DNA of 64,000 nucleotides from Methylophilaceae bacterium 11 (GTDB lineage: Bacteria > Pseudomonadota > Gammaproteobacteria > Burkholderiales > Methylophilaceae), in NCBI GenBank assembly GCA_000525025.1, contig JCKJ01000001.1, positions 2,722,830-2,786,829 on the forward strand, in the 5' to 3' direction. Below, one piece after another: positions 38,463 to 49,929 of the stretch. Made by a program: the position numbers and the translations under genes. The notes under the pieces were generated by a model. It saw only the letters and a list, made by a program, of their open reading frames with translations. It was not told the DNA's origin and did not search any database. How positions within the stretch are numbered: position 1 is the stretch's first letter; every line of letters starts with the position of its first letter.

Positions 38463-38722
38463 CTTGGACATTCGCTTTTACTAAACAAGCACAAAAAGAT
38501 GCACAAAAGCTCGCGCAATCCGGTTTAAAAGACAAAGCGCAAATTTTGTTGGAAATCATTGCGCAAAACCCTTTTCAAAATCCACCACCTTATGAAAAAT
38601 TAGTAGGTGATTTGTCTGGCGCATATTCTCGACGCATCAATATCCAACATCGGCTAGTGTATCAGGTGCTCTCTGAAATACACACTGTCAAAATATTGCG
38701 TATGTGGACGCATTACGAATAA
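38456..38722 (+). CDS. yoeB: Toxin, YoeB/Txe family mRNA interferase
   Basis: RelE-fold ribosome-dependent endoribonuclease of about 88 residues that is blocked by the antitoxin. Family landmarks are LVGDLSGAYSRRINIQHRLVYQV and the terminal WTHYE, including the Arg, His and Tyr residues used for cleavage in YoeB. The likely start is TTG at 38456 with AGGTG upstream and a 7-nt overlap with yefM; ATG at 38438 would add six residues. The start choice is uncertain. No disruption is seen, so the pair looks functional. Confidence 0.9.
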   Translation: MVAWTFAFTKQAQKDAQKLAQSGLKDKAQILLEIIAQNPFQNPPPYEKLVGDLSGAYSRRINIQHRLVYQVLSEIHTVKILRMWTHYE

Positions 38723-38723
38723 A

Positions 38724-38807
38724 ACAAACTGGACGTAGTTTGTCTCAAATAAGCTGAGTACTATGCATCCCGACGTAGACAGTACAATCAGTATGGCAAG
38801 TCGGGAT
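38724..38807. other. Two inverted repeats after the toxin gene
   Basis: ACAAACT (38724-38730) pairs with AGTTTGT (38737-38743) across a 6-base loop; further on, ATCCCGAC (38767-38774) pairs with GTCGGGAT (38800-38807) across 25 bases. Neither has a T-run. They may be boundary hairpins or transcript-end structures of yoeB and the convergent ettA; no function can be assigned. Confidence 0.35.
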
Positions 38808-38825
38808 AGCAATGTAATCAGCTTA

Positions 38826-40490
38826 TCATCTAGCAATAGGTCTGTAGCGAATCCGTTTAGGCTTAGCCCCTTCTTCACCCAAACGTTTTTTCTTGTCAGC
38901 TTCATACTCTTGATAGTTACCGTTAAAGAACGTCCATTGCGAATCGCCCTCGGCCGCCAGAATATGCGTGGCAATACGGTCTAAGAACCAGCGGTCATGC
39001 GAGATGACCATGACGCAACCAGCAAACTCCAGCAAGGCATCTTCCAGCGCGCGTAAAGTTTCCACATCTAAGTCGTTAGACGGTTCATCCAGCAACAATA
39101 CATTGCCGCCAGAAATCAACGTTTTGGCTAAATGCAAACGCCCACGTTCACCGCCAGAGAGTTGACCAACGATTTTTTGTTGATCGCCGCCTTTAAAGTT
39201 AAAGCGGCCAATATAGGCACGGCTTGGCGTTTCATAGCGGCCAACTTGCAGAATATCGGAACCGCCAGAAATTTCATCAAACACCGTTTTGCTGTCACTC
39301 AAGGCATCACGGCTTTGGTCTACATACGCTAACTGCACGGTTTGGCCAATATTCACTTCACCGCTATCGGGTTGTTCTTTGCCAGTAATCAATTTAAATA
39401 GGGTAGATTTACCCGCGCCGTTAGGGCCGATGACGCCGACAATCGCACCCGGTGGAATACTAAAATTGAGGTTATCTAGCAACAAGCGGTCACCAAAGGC
39501 TTTGCTCACGTTTTTAAACTCTATGACTTGGTCGCCCAAACGCTCACCCACAGGGATAAAAATTTCCTGTGTTTCATTGCGTTTTTGGTATTCCGCACTG
39601 GCGAGTTCTTCATAGCGGGCAATACGCGCTTTGCTCTTGGCTTGGCGTGCTTTGGGGTTTTGGCGCACCCACTCTAATTCAGTATTCAAGGCTTTACGGC
39701 GTGCCGACTCTGTTGATTCCTCTTGTTTTAAACGCTCTTGTTTTTGGTCTAGCCAGCTTGAGTAATTGCCTTTCCAAGGAATACCGTGGCCGCGGTCTAG
39801 CTCTAAAATCCACTCAGCAGCATTATCTAAAAAGTAGCGGTCATGCGTGACGGCCACCACGGTGCCAGGGAAGCGCACCAAAAACTGTTCTAGCCATTCC
39901 ACTGACTCTGCATCCAAATGGTTGGTGGGCTCATCCAGCAGCAGCATATCTGGTTTAGAGAGTAACAGTTTGCATAGCGCCACACGACGCTTTTCACCCC
40001 CAGAAAGCGGGCCAATTTTGGCGTCCCACGGTGGTAAACGCAGTGCATCCGCTGCGATTTCCAATTGATGCTCTACATCGGAGCCACTGGCGGCGATGAT
40101 ATTTTCATATTTGGCTTGTTCTTCTGCCAGCTTGTCAAAATCGGCATCGGGCTCAGCATACGCAGCATAGATTTCATCTAGCTTTTGCTTGGCCTCCATC
40201 ACAGCGCCCATGCCGCTTTCCACTTCCTCGCGCACGGTTTTGTTGGGGTCTAGCTGTGGCTCTTGCGCCAAATAACCAATAGAAATATTGGGCAAATGCT
40301 GCACTTCTCCCTCAAACTCTTTATCCGCTCCGGCCATGATGCGCAGCACCGTAGATTTACCTGCACCATTCAAGCCGAGCAAACCAATTTTTGCACCCGG
40401 AAAAAACGATAAAGAAATATCTTTAATAATTTGGCGCTTAGGCGGGACGATTTTGCTCACACGGAGCATGGACATGACATATTGGGCCAT
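38826..40490 (-). CDS. ettA: Energy-dependent translational throttle protein EttA
   Basis: ABC-F ATPase of 554 residues that binds the ribosomal E site and gates the first elongation step according to the ATP/ADP ratio. Two ATPase domains: Walker A GLNGAGKS (near 37) and GPNGAGKS (near 355), signatures [15 protein letters not shown] and [15 protein letters not shown], and Walker B with DEPTNHLD and DEPSNDLD. The arm region between is the EttA type, and the C-terminus [12 protein letters not shown] is diagnostic for EttA rather than Uup or YheS. Downstream of the OpgB-like gene by 51 nt. Confidence 0.96.
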   Translation of the reverse strand: MAQYVMSMLRVSKIVPPKRQIIKDISLSFFPGAKIGLLGLNGAGKSTVLRIMAGADKEFEGEVQHLPNISIGYLAQEPQLDPNKTVREEVESGMGAVMEAKQKLDEIYAAYAEPDADFDKLAEEQAKYENIIAASGSDVEHQLEIAADALRLPPWDAKIGPLSGGEKRRVALCKLLLSKPDMLLLDEPTNHLDAESVEWLEQFLVRFPGTVVAVTHDRYFLDNAAEWILELDRGHGIPWKGNYSSWLDQKQERLKQEESTESARRKALNTELEWVRQNPKARQAKSKARIARYEELASAEYQKRNETQEIFIPVGERLGDQVIEFKNVSKAFGDRLLLDNLNFSIPPGAIVGVIGPNGAGKSTLFKLITGKEQPDSGEVNIGQTVQLAYVDQSRDALSDSKTVFDEISGGSDILQVGRYETPSRAYIGRFNFKGGDQQKIVGQLSGGERGRLHLAKTLISGGNVLLLDEPSNDLDVETLRALEDALLEFAGCVMVISHDRWFLDRIATHILAAEGDSQWTFFNGNYQEYEADKKKRLGEEGAKPKRIRYRPIAR

Positions 40491-40541
40491 CTATTTAATA
40501 CTTTCTATTCAATTAACTACGCCATTACAGGCCTAGTAGCG

Positions 40542-42065
40542 TTAAGGTGTTTCTTTGGGTTTCCACAAATCCAAATATTGCTCCGAGCTATTGAGCAAGT
40601 TCTCTTCCATTTCTTCATAGCTATCGCTTGGCGCGGGTACATTGTTGCTAATTGCGCTGTAGCCTAAGCCTAAACGTCCGCCTATGATTTCAAACCCTAA
40701 AAACTCTATGATGGTGGGGTACATATCAAAATGTAGCACTTCGTCACGGTTTTTTTGTATGGGTCTGCGCGAGATAAATTGATTATAAATGTGGCGCTGT
40801 TTTATTGTATCAATCTTTTCAAACACAGGATTTTCCATGGCTAAATGGTCGCCCATAATGACCACTTGTGTATTTTTTAAGTAACCGCGCTTTTTCATCC
40901 ATTGCACAAACTCAGCCACGTTGCCCGACGTACATTGCACAATGCCAGAGAAATCATGCACGCCTTGCTTGATACAGGTGCTTGAATAATAACCATCCGG
41001 GCCATGTGTATCAATGGTGGTCAATACAAAGCTATAACGCTTTTTTGTGGCATGCAATTGGGCTAGCTTAGTTTTGGCATGTTTAAGCAAAGTATCATCG
41101 TACAAGCCCCAATAGTTCATTTGCTGCTTACTTAGCCTGCCCTTGAGCTCTTCCCGGCCATACACTTCATCGTAATGATGGTCTTGAAAGAACTTACCTT
41201 TGCCAGAAAAGGGCAGGGCATCGCTGCCCATATAGACATTGTAATACCCAAACTGATGCAAAATATCGCCTAAGCACACCGCGCGCGGTAAAAAGCTTTT
41301 GATGTTTTCACCCACGCCATTACCATCGTACAAGCTCACACTCTTAAGCGGCAGGCCACATTGCGTAGCGGTAATGCCCGCAATGGTCCACCCAGTACCT
41401 GGCGCTTGCCGGTATTGATTAAAACTCTCGCCGCCTAATGCATCTAGCTTTGCCAGTAGGTTCTGCCCAAATAGCGCTTTATCTCGATATGCATTTTCCA
41501 AACTTTCTACATAAATCAGTACGAGATTTTTAGGCGCTTTGGCTTGGATTTCGATCTTTTCCGGATACACATAGTGCGCAGAAAAGTAATCCTTACCAAA
41601 TTGGTGATGAATAAACGCAAGGATAGAAAACTGCATAGAGAAATAAATAATCCCCGCCACCAACATATAAGCGGGCGCGCGATGCCCAATCACCCAATAG
41701 GTGCCTTTGAGTAAACGTAAATTAAGCTTGCCGGCCATTTGCGCAAGAAAATAATGCTGATGGTTTTGACTTAAAAATAAGGCAATCGCGGTGTCTATCA
41801 GTACAATCAATAGTGCCAGCCCGATGGGCCAGACTAAGCAGGTTTGGACAAAGCTGTGAATCAGTGCAGTATCGGTATCGACCAAGCCATCCAAGCCAAA
41901 CTGCAGGTGATACAGCACTTGCTCCAAGGGGGGTGCACCGAAATTTTCGCTAACCCAATATGCCAAAGCAGCCAAAAAGAACGCCACAAAATAGATGAAG
42001 AATCTAAACGATGACCGTAACGTATGCCTAAAACGTAAATGAAATTGGTGAATGAAACGCAACAT
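40542..42065 (-). CDS. OpgB-like phosphoglycerol transferase (sulfatase fold)
   Basis: Inner-membrane transferase of about 507 residues: N-terminal membrane helices (about 15-165), then a periplasmic alkaline-phosphatase/sulfatase domain. Motifs match OpgB/MdoB of E. coli: LVLIYVESLENAYRDK, PGTGWTIAGITATQCGLPL (Thr nucleophile region), TIDTHGPDGYY and MGDHLAMENP (metal-binding Asp/His). The likely role is adding phosphoglycerol to osmoregulated glucans or a related envelope polymer; LTA synthase relatives are the alternative. Start at 42065 (MLRFIHQF) is chosen over an upstream frame with a strange leader. Confidence 0.82.
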   Translation of the reverse strand: MLRFIHQFHLRFRHTLRSSFRFFIYFVAFFLAALAYWVSENFGAPPLEQVLYHLQFGLDGLVDTDTALIHSFVQTCLVWPIGLALLIVLIDTAIALFLSQNHQHYFLAQMAGKLNLRLLKGTYWVIGHRAPAYMLVAGIIYFSMQFSILAFIHHQFGKDYFSAHYVYPEKIEIQAKAPKNLVLIYVESLENAYRDKALFGQNLLAKLDALGGESFNQYRQAPGTGWTIAGITATQCGLPLKSVSLYDGNGVGENIKSFLPRAVCLGDILHQFGYYNVYMGSDALPFSGKGKFFQDHHYDEVYGREELKGRLSKQQMNYWGLYDDTLLKHAKTKLAQLHATKKRYSFVLTTIDTHGPDGYYSSTCIKQGVHDFSGIVQCTSGNVAEFVQWMKKRGYLKNTQVVIMGDHLAMENPVFEKIDTIKQRHIYNQFISRRPIQKNRDEVLHFDMYPTIIEFLGFEIIGGRLGLGYSAISNNVPAPSDSYEEMEENLLNSSEQYLDLWKPKETP

Positions 42066-42143
42066 AGGCGCTAGTGTAATGCAACTGTCATATTCGGTGT
42101 GCGCATTTGTGCACATCGTGTTATGCAACGCTTTACATGCAAT

Positions 42144-42170
42144 AAAAAAGGGGCATTTTGCCCCTTTTTT
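42144..42170. terminator. Terminator after the HDOD gene
   Basis: Perfect inverted repeat AAAAAAGGGGCA with a 3-base loop (TTT) and the complement, ending in six T. It separates the HDOD/EAL-like gene (minus) from the OpgB-like gene (minus). Confidence 0.92.
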
Positions 42171-42197
42171 ATCACTGCTGTGTAGTACGCAGTGGTA

Positions 42198-43412
42198 CTA
42201 AATACCTAAAGACTCCGTCCATGCTAATGCCGCAATATGGCTTTGATTGACCTTGGAAGCATCTAATTGTAAAGACTCTGCCAACGCAAGAATTTCTGTG
42301 CTGTTAGCGCCTTCGCAAGCTTCGGTCAATTTTAAAAATGGGCCATAAATACCTTCACGCGATGTCAGCGCATCGGTAATCGAATCGGTTAACTGCAGTT
42401 TTTCTAATACCGATTCCATCGGCATTTTTAAAATAGCATCCAACAGTGAAAACACACCAACAATAAACAGGTTATCGCGATCGCGTTTTTCAAAATAGCC
42501 TTCGCCCAGCAGCTCGGTTAAGCGGCCACGCGTAATAGAAGTTTTCATCAGTACCGGTGAGGTCGAATTGTCACCCGCAGTCACCATCAATAAAGTTAAC
42601 CAGCGATACAGCTGATTTCTACCCAAGATAGAGAACGCATGGTTGAGCGACTGCACCTCGCATGAGAGGCCAAACCCAACCGAATTAATATAGCGCAGCA
42701 ACTTGAAAGAGAGCGTGGCATCGCGTTTAAAACCCGCTTCAATCACATCATTGTCAGCATCTTGGCTCACCAAGTTTAAGATGTGCAATACGCTATCAAA
42801 CGATGGGTTAATGACTTTTGCCGTGATGGTCTCAGGCCTAGAAAAATAAAACCCCTGATAGCATTTAAACCCAATTTCTTGGCATGCTTTGAATTGCTCA
42901 AACGTCTCTAATTTTTCAGCCACTAACTTCACAGAGGTGTTGTTGTAGTGCATATAGAGCTTACGCGCATTGGCAATATCTACATTTTGGAAATCAATTT
43001 TAATAAAATCGGCCAATGGTGCCAGAGCATCCGGCGCATTACTTAACTGTGGGTTATCTAGCGCAATTTTATACTTTAACGCTTTTAATTCTTTGCAACG
43101 CGCAATCATGGCTTCGTTAATCACCACGTGATACAAAATCTCTAGCACCGTTTTTTGTGGCGGCATCAACTCCAACAACTCGCTGTTCAGCATTTCGGCA
43201 TTGACGTTAATGAATGCCAGTTTTTCACCCAGTTTCCACTCGTCATGCATTTGATCTATGGTGGACTGCAGCACATTGGCGCAGTTTTTAATGTCCGCTT
43301 CAAACACAGCCGTTTGCGCATCCGCACTATGTCTAAAGAAAAATTCATAGCCGATAATTTGCTGTTTTGCATCCATTACTGGCTGGCGCCCAATAAATGT
43401 TTGTTCTTCCAT
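42198..43412 (-). CDS. HDOD protein with degenerate EAL domain (YuxH type)
   Basis: Signalling protein of about 404 residues. The N-terminal EAL-like domain (about 1-200) opens FIGRQPVMDAKQQIIGYEFFFRHS, where the catalytic EAL motif is replaced by YEFFFR, so it should not cut cyclic di-GMP. The second half is an HDOD domain (from about 200; LSFKLLRYINSVGFGLSCEVQSLNHAFSILGRNQLYRW), a helical module lacking HD metal ligands. Such proteins are adaptors in cyclic di-GMP or pili pathways. Start uncertain between 43427 (MIGLNME) and 43412 (MEEQTFIG). Confidence 0.87.
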   Translation of the reverse strand: MEEQTFIGRQPVMDAKQQIIGYEFFFRHSADAQTAVFEADIKNCANVLQSTIDQMHDEWKLGEKLAFINVNAEMLNSELLELMPPQKTVLEILYHVVINEAMIARCKELKALKYKIALDNPQLSNAPDALAPLADFIKIDFQNVDIANARKLYMHYNNTSVKLVAEKLETFEQFKACQEIGFKCYQGFYFSRPETITAKVINPSFDSVLHILNLVSQDADNDVIEAGFKRDATLSFKLLRYINSVGFGLSCEVQSLNHAFSILGRNQLYRWLTLLMVTAGDNSTSPVLMKTSITRGRLTELLGEGYFEKRDRDNLFIVGVFSLLDAILKMPMESVLEKLQLTDSITDALTSREGIYGPFLKLTEACEGANSTEILALAESLQLDASKVNQSHIAALAWTESLGI

Positions 43413-43617
43413 ATTCAACCCAATCATTACGCAAGTGTTAAAAGACTTTTACATAGCGTTATCCTACGCTTGCATACATACAATCACTTCTTTAAATAGA
43501 GTGGTTTTGCTGGCTTTATTCTTGGTTTATAACTGATGATTGGTTACAAATGGCGCATTGGCAATGTGTAAATTCCCTGTATCATTCCACCACTTATTTC
43601 TATCTACTTGCACACAT

Positions 43618-44163
43618 ATGGCACTCAAATCCACCATCTACAAAGCAGAATTACAAATCGCTAATATGGATAGGCATTATTACGCGCAACATAGTCTGAC
43701 TTTGGCGAAGCACCCCTCCGAAACAGAAGAACGATTAATGGTGCGTTTAATTGCTTTTGCCTTATTTGCAAACGATGCACTGACGTTTGGAAAAGGCTTG
43801 AGTGAAGATGATGAACCTGATTTGTGGCAAAAAGATCTCACCGGGGCGATTGAGTTATGGATAAACGTGGGGTTACCGGATGAGCGCGAAATCCGCAAAG
43901 CGTGCGGGCGCGCCAAACAAGTAGCTGTGGTGTTATATGGTGGCCGAGTGGCCGATATGTGGTGGCAGCAAAACAGCAAAGCACTACTTAAATTGCATAA
44001 TCTATCCGTGATTAACCTGCCAGATACCGAAGCGCTGATGCAAGCATGTACACGCGGCATGAACGTCAGCTCCACCATACAAGACGGCCAAATGTTAGTA
44101 GGGCACGATACCGGCAGTTTTGATCTCACCCCTGTATTACTCAAAGAGCCTAGCACTTATTAG
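43618..44163 (+). CDS. yaeQ: YaeQ family protein
   Basis: 181 residues, full length for YaeQ. Opens MALKSTIYKAELQIANMDRHYY, with LTLAKHPSETEERLMVRLIAFALFA and the PDERE/ACGRAKQVAVVLYGG core that places it in a restriction-endonuclease-like fold (PD-(D/E)XK type). The E. coli protein was reported as suppressing loss of RfaH, but the function remains unclear. The start at 43618 matches the family N-terminus; the 26 extra residues upstream are ignored. Single gene, between an HDOD gene (divergent) and the DUF2171 gene. Confidence 0.9.
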   Translation: MALKSTIYKAELQIANMDRHYYAQHSLTLAKHPSETEERLMVRLIAFALFANDALTFGKGLSEDDEPDLWQKDLTGAIELWINVGLPDEREIRKACGRAKQVAVVLYGGRVADMWWQQNSKALLKLHNLSVINLPDTEALMQACTRGMNVSSTIQDGQMLVGHDTGSFDLTPVLLKEPSTY

Positions 44164-44292
44164 ACTTAGCCATTAAATCAAAAGCTTCGTATTGTCTGAC
44201 AGACATATAGGACATACACCGATAATCAGTGCGAACAGAATCTTGTTTAATAGTGCCTAGGATATTTTTCCTGATCAATATTGGAGAAGCAC

Positions 44293-44529
44293 ATGATTAA
44301 TACAAATGCGATTAAACCTGAAATGCCTGTGGTATGTTCATTGGATGGTCAATTTGCAACAGTGGACCATATGGAAGGTGCAAAAAGTATCAAGCTCAAC
44401 AAAGATAAGAATGGTCAGCACCACTATATTCCATTAAGTTGGGTGGTTTCTACAGCGGATGGAAAAGTTAAAATTGACCGTCCTGGCGAAGAAGCCATGC
44501 AAAAGTGGTCAACAACACCATTGCATTAA
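44293..44529 (+). CDS. DUF2171 protein
   Basis: 78-residue soluble protein of the DUF2171 family (PRC-barrel-like). Hallmark segments are EMPVVCSLDGQFATVDHMEGAKSIKLNKDKNGQHHYIPLSWV and PGEEAMQKWS. The start is ATG at 44293 with GGAGAAG ahead; the upstream TTG in frame is part of that ribosome site. Function unknown; the family is often stress- or stationary-phase associated in my recollection. Followed by a terminator shared with the convergent glmS. Confidence 0.85.
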   Translation: MINTNAIKPEMPVVCSLDGQFATVDHMEGAKSIKLNKDKNGQHHYIPLSWVVSTADGKVKIDRPGEEAMQKWSTTPLH

Positions 44530-44562
44530 ACTAATGCATAAACTAAGCGTGAATGCATAAAT

Positions 44563-44592
44563 AAAAAGCCTAGTGAATACTAGGCTTTTTTG
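44563..44592. terminator. Bidirectional terminator between DUF2171 and glmS
   Basis: AAAAAGCCTAGT (44563-44574), loop GAAT, and ACTAGGCTTTTT (44579-44590): a perfect 12-base stem with A and T runs, between convergent genes. Confidence 0.92.
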
Positions 44593-44610
44593 TTTTATAG
44601 CATCAATTAA

Positions 44611-46452
44611 CTACTCTACTGTCACACTCTTCGCCAAATTCCTCGGCTTATCAACATCCGTGCCTTTTAACAGGGCAGCATGGTACGAAAGCAACTGCAC
44701 AGGAATGGTATGTAAAATAGGGGAGAGCACACCCACATGACGTGGCGTACGGATCACATGTACGCCCTCAGACTCTTTAAAGTGACTATCGGCATCGGCA
44801 AACACAAATAGCTCGCCTCCACGCGCTTTTACCTCTTGCATATTAGATTTTACTTTTTCCAACAATGCATCGTTTGGTGCAATCACCACCACAGGCATAT
44901 TGTTGTCTACCAATGCTAGCGGGCCGTGTTTCAATTCACCGGCTGGATAAGCCTCTGCGTGAATATAGGAAATCTCTTTGAGTTTAAGTGCGCCTTCCAT
45001 AGCAATGGGGTAGTGAATACCGCGTCCTAAAAACAGCGCATGCTCTTTGTCACCAAAGCGTTTGGCCCACTCTCTAATTTGCGGCTCAAGATTCAGCGCA
45101 AACTGCACACTGCCTGCCAGCTGACGCAGCGCACTGAGATGGCCTTGCTCTTGCGACGAACTCAATAAACCCTTTTGCTTAGCCAATGTAGCAGCAAGTA
45201 TAAATAACGCGACTAACTGTGTGGTGAAGGCTTTGGTTGAAGCCACACCAATTTCTGCACCGGCGCGCGTATAAAAAATGAGTTTAGAGGCACGCGGAAT
45301 GGCGCTTTCTTGCACATTGCAAATGGCTAGACTTAGTTCTTGACCCAAAGATTTAGCATGTTTCAGTGCCTCCATCGTATCCAAAGTTTCGCCCGATTGA
45401 GAGATAGTCACAATCAATTGATTCGGGTTAGGGACCGATTCCCGATAGCGATATTCACTGGCAATCTCTACATTGCACGGTATTTTTGCAATGCTTTCTA
45501 ACCAGTATTTAGCCGTTAAGCCTGCATAGTAGCTAGTGCCTGCCGCCAAAATCAATACACTGTCGACTTGCTTAAACACTTGCTCGGCTTGATCGCCAAA
45601 CAATTCAGGCCTAAAGGCACCGTCTTCAATCAGCGCCTCAATCGTATCAGTGAGCGCACGTGGCTGTTCGTGAATTTCCTTTTGCATAAAGTGGCTGTAT
45701 GGGCCCAGCTCTAGCGATGCCAGTGAAACATCACTCATGTGGATTTTTCTTTCCACCACTTCATCATTTTTTCCGTAAATCGTCACGCTGTCTGTGGTCA
45801 ATGCCGCCACATCGCCATCTTCTAAATAAATGACTTTTCTAGTCACTGATAGTACGGCAGAAACATCTGACGCGATAAAATTTTCACCTTCGCCCAAACC
45901 AAGCAGCAGTGGACAACCTAACCGTGCACACACCATCAAATCTGGACGATTAACCGCAATCACGCTGATGGCAAATGCACCGGTCAGCTCAGCAACTGTT
46001 TTTTTGACTGCTGCAAGCAGATCTAACCCTTGTTTGGTGTGATAATGTACTAAGTGAGCAATCACTTCTGTATCGGTTTGTGAGGCAAACAAATAGCCTA
46101 ATTTGATTAACTTATCACGTTGCTCATCATAATTTTCAATGATGCCGTTATGTACCACCGCAATTTCCGGTGCATCTTGTGAGGGTGAAACATGTGGGTG
46201 TGCGTTACTTTCTGTCACACCACCATGGGTTGCCCAGCGTGTATGGCCGATGCCAAGCAGCCCAGTCAGCTGTTCTGCAGTCGCCTTATTTTGTAATTCA
46301 GAAACGCGGCCAACAGCGCGTACGCGTTTTATTTCTGTGTCCAAAATAGCAACACCTGCCGAATCGTAACCACGGTACTCAAGACGGCTTAAGCCCTCTA
46401 TCAACACGGGCACAATATTTCGTTTAGCAATGGCTCCAACAATTCCACACAT
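44611..46452 (-). CDS. glmS: Glucosamine-6-phosphate synthase
   Basis: Makes glucosamine 6-phosphate from fructose 6-phosphate and glutamine, the entry to peptidoglycan and LPS precursors. The 613-residue protein starts MCGIVGAIA, with Cys2 the amidotransferase nucleophile after Met removal, then the [16 protein letters not shown] glutaminase motif and two SIS sugar-isomerase domains (SQSGETLDT and the C-terminal [12 protein letters not shown]). Downstream of glmU by 27 nt, forming a glmU-glmS operon. No glmS ribozyme is present in the leader. Confidence 0.98.
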   Translation of the reverse strand: MCGIVGAIAKRNIVPVLIEGLSRLEYRGYDSAGVAILDTEIKRVRAVGRVSELQNKATAEQLTGLLGIGHTRWATHGGVTESNAHPHVSPSQDAPEIAVVHNGIIENYDEQRDKLIKLGYLFASQTDTEVIAHLVHYHTKQGLDLLAAVKKTVAELTGAFAISVIAVNRPDLMVCARLGCPLLLGLGEGENFIASDVSAVLSVTRKVIYLEDGDVAALTTDSVTIYGKNDEVVERKIHMSDVSLASLELGPYSHFMQKEIHEQPRALTDTIEALIEDGAFRPELFGDQAEQVFKQVDSVLILAAGTSYYAGLTAKYWLESIAKIPCNVEIASEYRYRESVPNPNQLIVTISQSGETLDTMEALKHAKSLGQELSLAICNVQESAIPRASKLIFYTRAGAEIGVASTKAFTTQLVALFILAATLAKQKGLLSSSQEQGHLSALRQLAGSVQFALNLEPQIREWAKRFGDKEHALFLGRGIHYPIAMEGALKLKEISYIHAEAYPAGELKHGPLALVDNNMPVVVIAPNDALLEKVKSNMQEVKARGGELFVFADADSHFKESEGVHVIRTPRHVGVLSPILHTIPVQLLSYHAALLKGTDVDKPRNLAKSVTVE

Positions 46453-46479
46453 AGGTGATTTCTTTCTACTGCATAGTGA

Positions 46480-47847
46480 TTATTTTTTGATTTTTTGTGG
46501 TCGTTTCCAACCTACAATGGATTTCTGCTCTTTGGCACGGCACAATGTTAAAGCATCTGCCGGTGCATTTTTGGTAATGGTAGAACCTGCTGCTATGGTT
46601 GCGCCTCTGCCAATGGTGACTGGTGCAATGAGCTGCGTATCGGAGCCAATAAAGGCATCATCTTCGATCACGGTTCTAAATTTATTCGCACCATCGTAAT
46701 TACAAGTAATCGTACCTGCGCCGATATTCACGTTTTTACCTACCGTACTATCGCCCACATAGCTCAAATGATTGATTTTGCTACCTATATCCACTTGCGC
46801 ATTTTTGAGCTCAACAAAGTTGCCTACATGGGTATCGGCCGCCAATGTTGTGCCTGGACGTAAACGTGCAAAAGGGCCTATGCGGCTTTGCTCACCCACA
46901 ATACTGTCATCGATATGCGTAAAGGGTGCAATCTGTGCACCTGTGTGTATGATTGCATTCTTAATTACACAATTGGCGCCGATACGTACGCGATCACCAA
47001 TTGTCACGTTGCCTTCAAACACGCAATTGACATCAATTTCTACGTCACGGCCACACGTTAAGCTACCGCGGATATCAATACGGCTAGCGTCTTTTAAGGT
47101 CACGCCTTGCTGTAATAGCTTTGTGGCTAAACGTGACTGATAGACACGTTCGATCTGCGCCAAGTCTGTTTTAGCGTTGATGCCTGTAACAGACCACTCG
47201 TCATCGGTGATCACCGCCTGTACTGCTACTTGATCCCTTACGGCAAAGCCTATGATATCGGTTAAATAATACTCACCTTGGGCGTTGTTGTTGTCTAATG
47301 TACTCAACCAGCTTTTTAACCGTGCTGTAGGCATGGCCATAATGCCAGTATTTACTTCCTGAATTTTACGCTGCGCGTCTGTGGCATCTTTATGCTCCAC
47401 AATCGCATTCACCTGATGGTTTGCATCACGCACGATTCGGCCATAACCTGTTGGATCTGCTTTGATAAAGCTCAATAGCGCTAGCGATTGCTGTGATTGT
47501 TTGAGTAATTGCGCACAAGCATGCACATCCACTAAAGGCACATCACCCAACAGTATCAATGTTTGGCCATCATCCAAGTAGGGTAGGGCTTGCTGCACGG
47601 CATGGCCGGTGCCTTTTTGCTCAGCTTGGTTCACCCAGACGATATTCTCTTGTGCGAATGCCTGCTTAACCTGCTCACCACCAAACCCATATACCACAAT
47701 GATGTTCTGCGGTTGCAATGCCTGCGCACATTGGATGACATGTGCCAGTATCGGTTGGCCGCCCACATGGTGTAGTACTTTGGGTGTATCAGAATGCATA
47801 CGAGTACCTTTACCCGCAGCGAGAATAACGATGTTGAGTGATGCCAT
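46480..47847 (-). CDS. glmU: Bifunctional GlmU: GlcN-1-P acetyltransferase and uridyltransferase
   Basis: Converts glucosamine 1-phosphate to UDP-GlcNAc in two steps. The N-terminal Rossmann pyrophosphorylase has LAAGKGTRMHSDTPKVLHHVGG (8-29), and the C-terminal left-handed beta-helix has hexapeptide repeats (IGDRVRIGANCVI, NVNIGAGTITCNYDGANK) with the acetyltransferase His in the FVELKNAQVDIGSKINHLSYVGD stretch. 455 residues is normal. First gene of glmU-glmS; separated from atpC by a terminator. Confidence 0.98.
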   Translation of the reverse strand: MASLNIVILAAGKGTRMHSDTPKVLHHVGGQPILAHVIQCAQALQPQNIIVVYGFGGEQVKQAFAQENIVWVNQAEQKGTGHAVQQALPYLDDGQTLILLGDVPLVDVHACAQLLKQSQQSLALLSFIKADPTGYGRIVRDANHQVNAIVEHKDATDAQRKIQEVNTGIMAMPTARLKSWLSTLDNNNAQGEYYLTDIIGFAVRDQVAVQAVITDDEWSVTGINAKTDLAQIERVYQSRLATKLLQQGVTLKDASRIDIRGSLTCGRDVEIDVNCVFEGNVTIGDRVRIGANCVIKNAIIHTGAQIAPFTHIDDSIVGEQSRIGPFARLRPGTTLAADTHVGNFVELKNAQVDIGSKINHLSYVGDSTVGKNVNIGAGTITCNYDGANKFRTVIEDDAFIGSDTQLIAPVTIGRGATIAAGSTITKNAPADALTLCRAKEQKSIVGWKRPQKIKK

Positions 47848-47907
47848 GTTAATAATGTGTTGTATGAGTGGTGAATCGATGTGTAAACATATAGTGAAAG
47901 TATAAAC

Positions 47908-47935
47908 AAAAAGGCAGCCAAAGGCTGCCTTTTAT
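47908..47935 (-). terminator. Terminator of the ATP synthase operon
   Basis: On the minus strand an AAAAGGCAGCC arm (with its complement) around the loop TTT is followed by TTTTT. It lies 18 nt after atpC and 60 nt before glmU, so glmU has its own promoter. Confidence 0.9.
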
Positions 47936-47952
47936 ATACACAGATAACTTAC

Positions 47953-48378
47953 TTAGTGTGATGTTTTACGTAATTTTTGAATTGCTTGAATTTGTGCAAC
48001 TGCTTCAGCCAATTCTGCTTGCGCTTTTGCATAATCCATATCTGAACTACGATTTTTCATCGCTTCTTCAGCCGCTTCTTTTGCGGCGATTGCTTTCGCC
48101 TCATCCAAATCATGACCACGAATAGCTGTATCAGCCAACACCGTAATCATGCCTGGTTGCACTTCTAACATGCCACCAGAAATAAAAATTAGCGTCTCTT
48201 CAGCTTCTGAAGATTGTTTAATACGTAAAGCACCTGGTTTAATGGTAGTAATCATCGGTGCATGGTTAGGATAAATACCTACCTCACCACCACCCGCAGG
48301 TGCTACCACAAACTCGGCCTCGCCAGAGAATATGCTTGCTTCTGCGCTTACTACATCGATATGTACAGTATTTGCCAT
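47953..48378 (-). CDS. atpC: ATP synthase epsilon subunit
   Basis: F1 central-stalk subunit that can inhibit ATP hydrolysis. 141 residues: N-terminal beta-barrel ([38 protein letters not shown]) and C-terminal helical hairpin ([40 protein letters not shown]). Last gene of atpIBEFHAGDC, 50 nt after atpD and followed by the operon terminator. Confidence 0.97.
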   Translation of the reverse strand: MANTVHIDVVSAEASIFSGEAEFVVAPAGGGEVGIYPNHAPMITTIKPGALRIKQSSEAEETLIFISGGMLEVQPGMITVLADTAIRGHDLDEAKAIAAKEAAEEAMKNRSSDMDYAKAQAELAEAVAQIQAIQKLRKTSH

Positions 48379-48427
48379 TATTTATCCTTAAGCTGTTGTC
48401 AATAAACTAACTTATAGTTTCTAACTA

Positions 48428-49879
<1,452 letters not shown>

Positions 49880-49929
49880 CTATTCCTAACTTCTTTAGTC
49901 AGATGTAATTAAATTCTTTTGGGCTTGGA

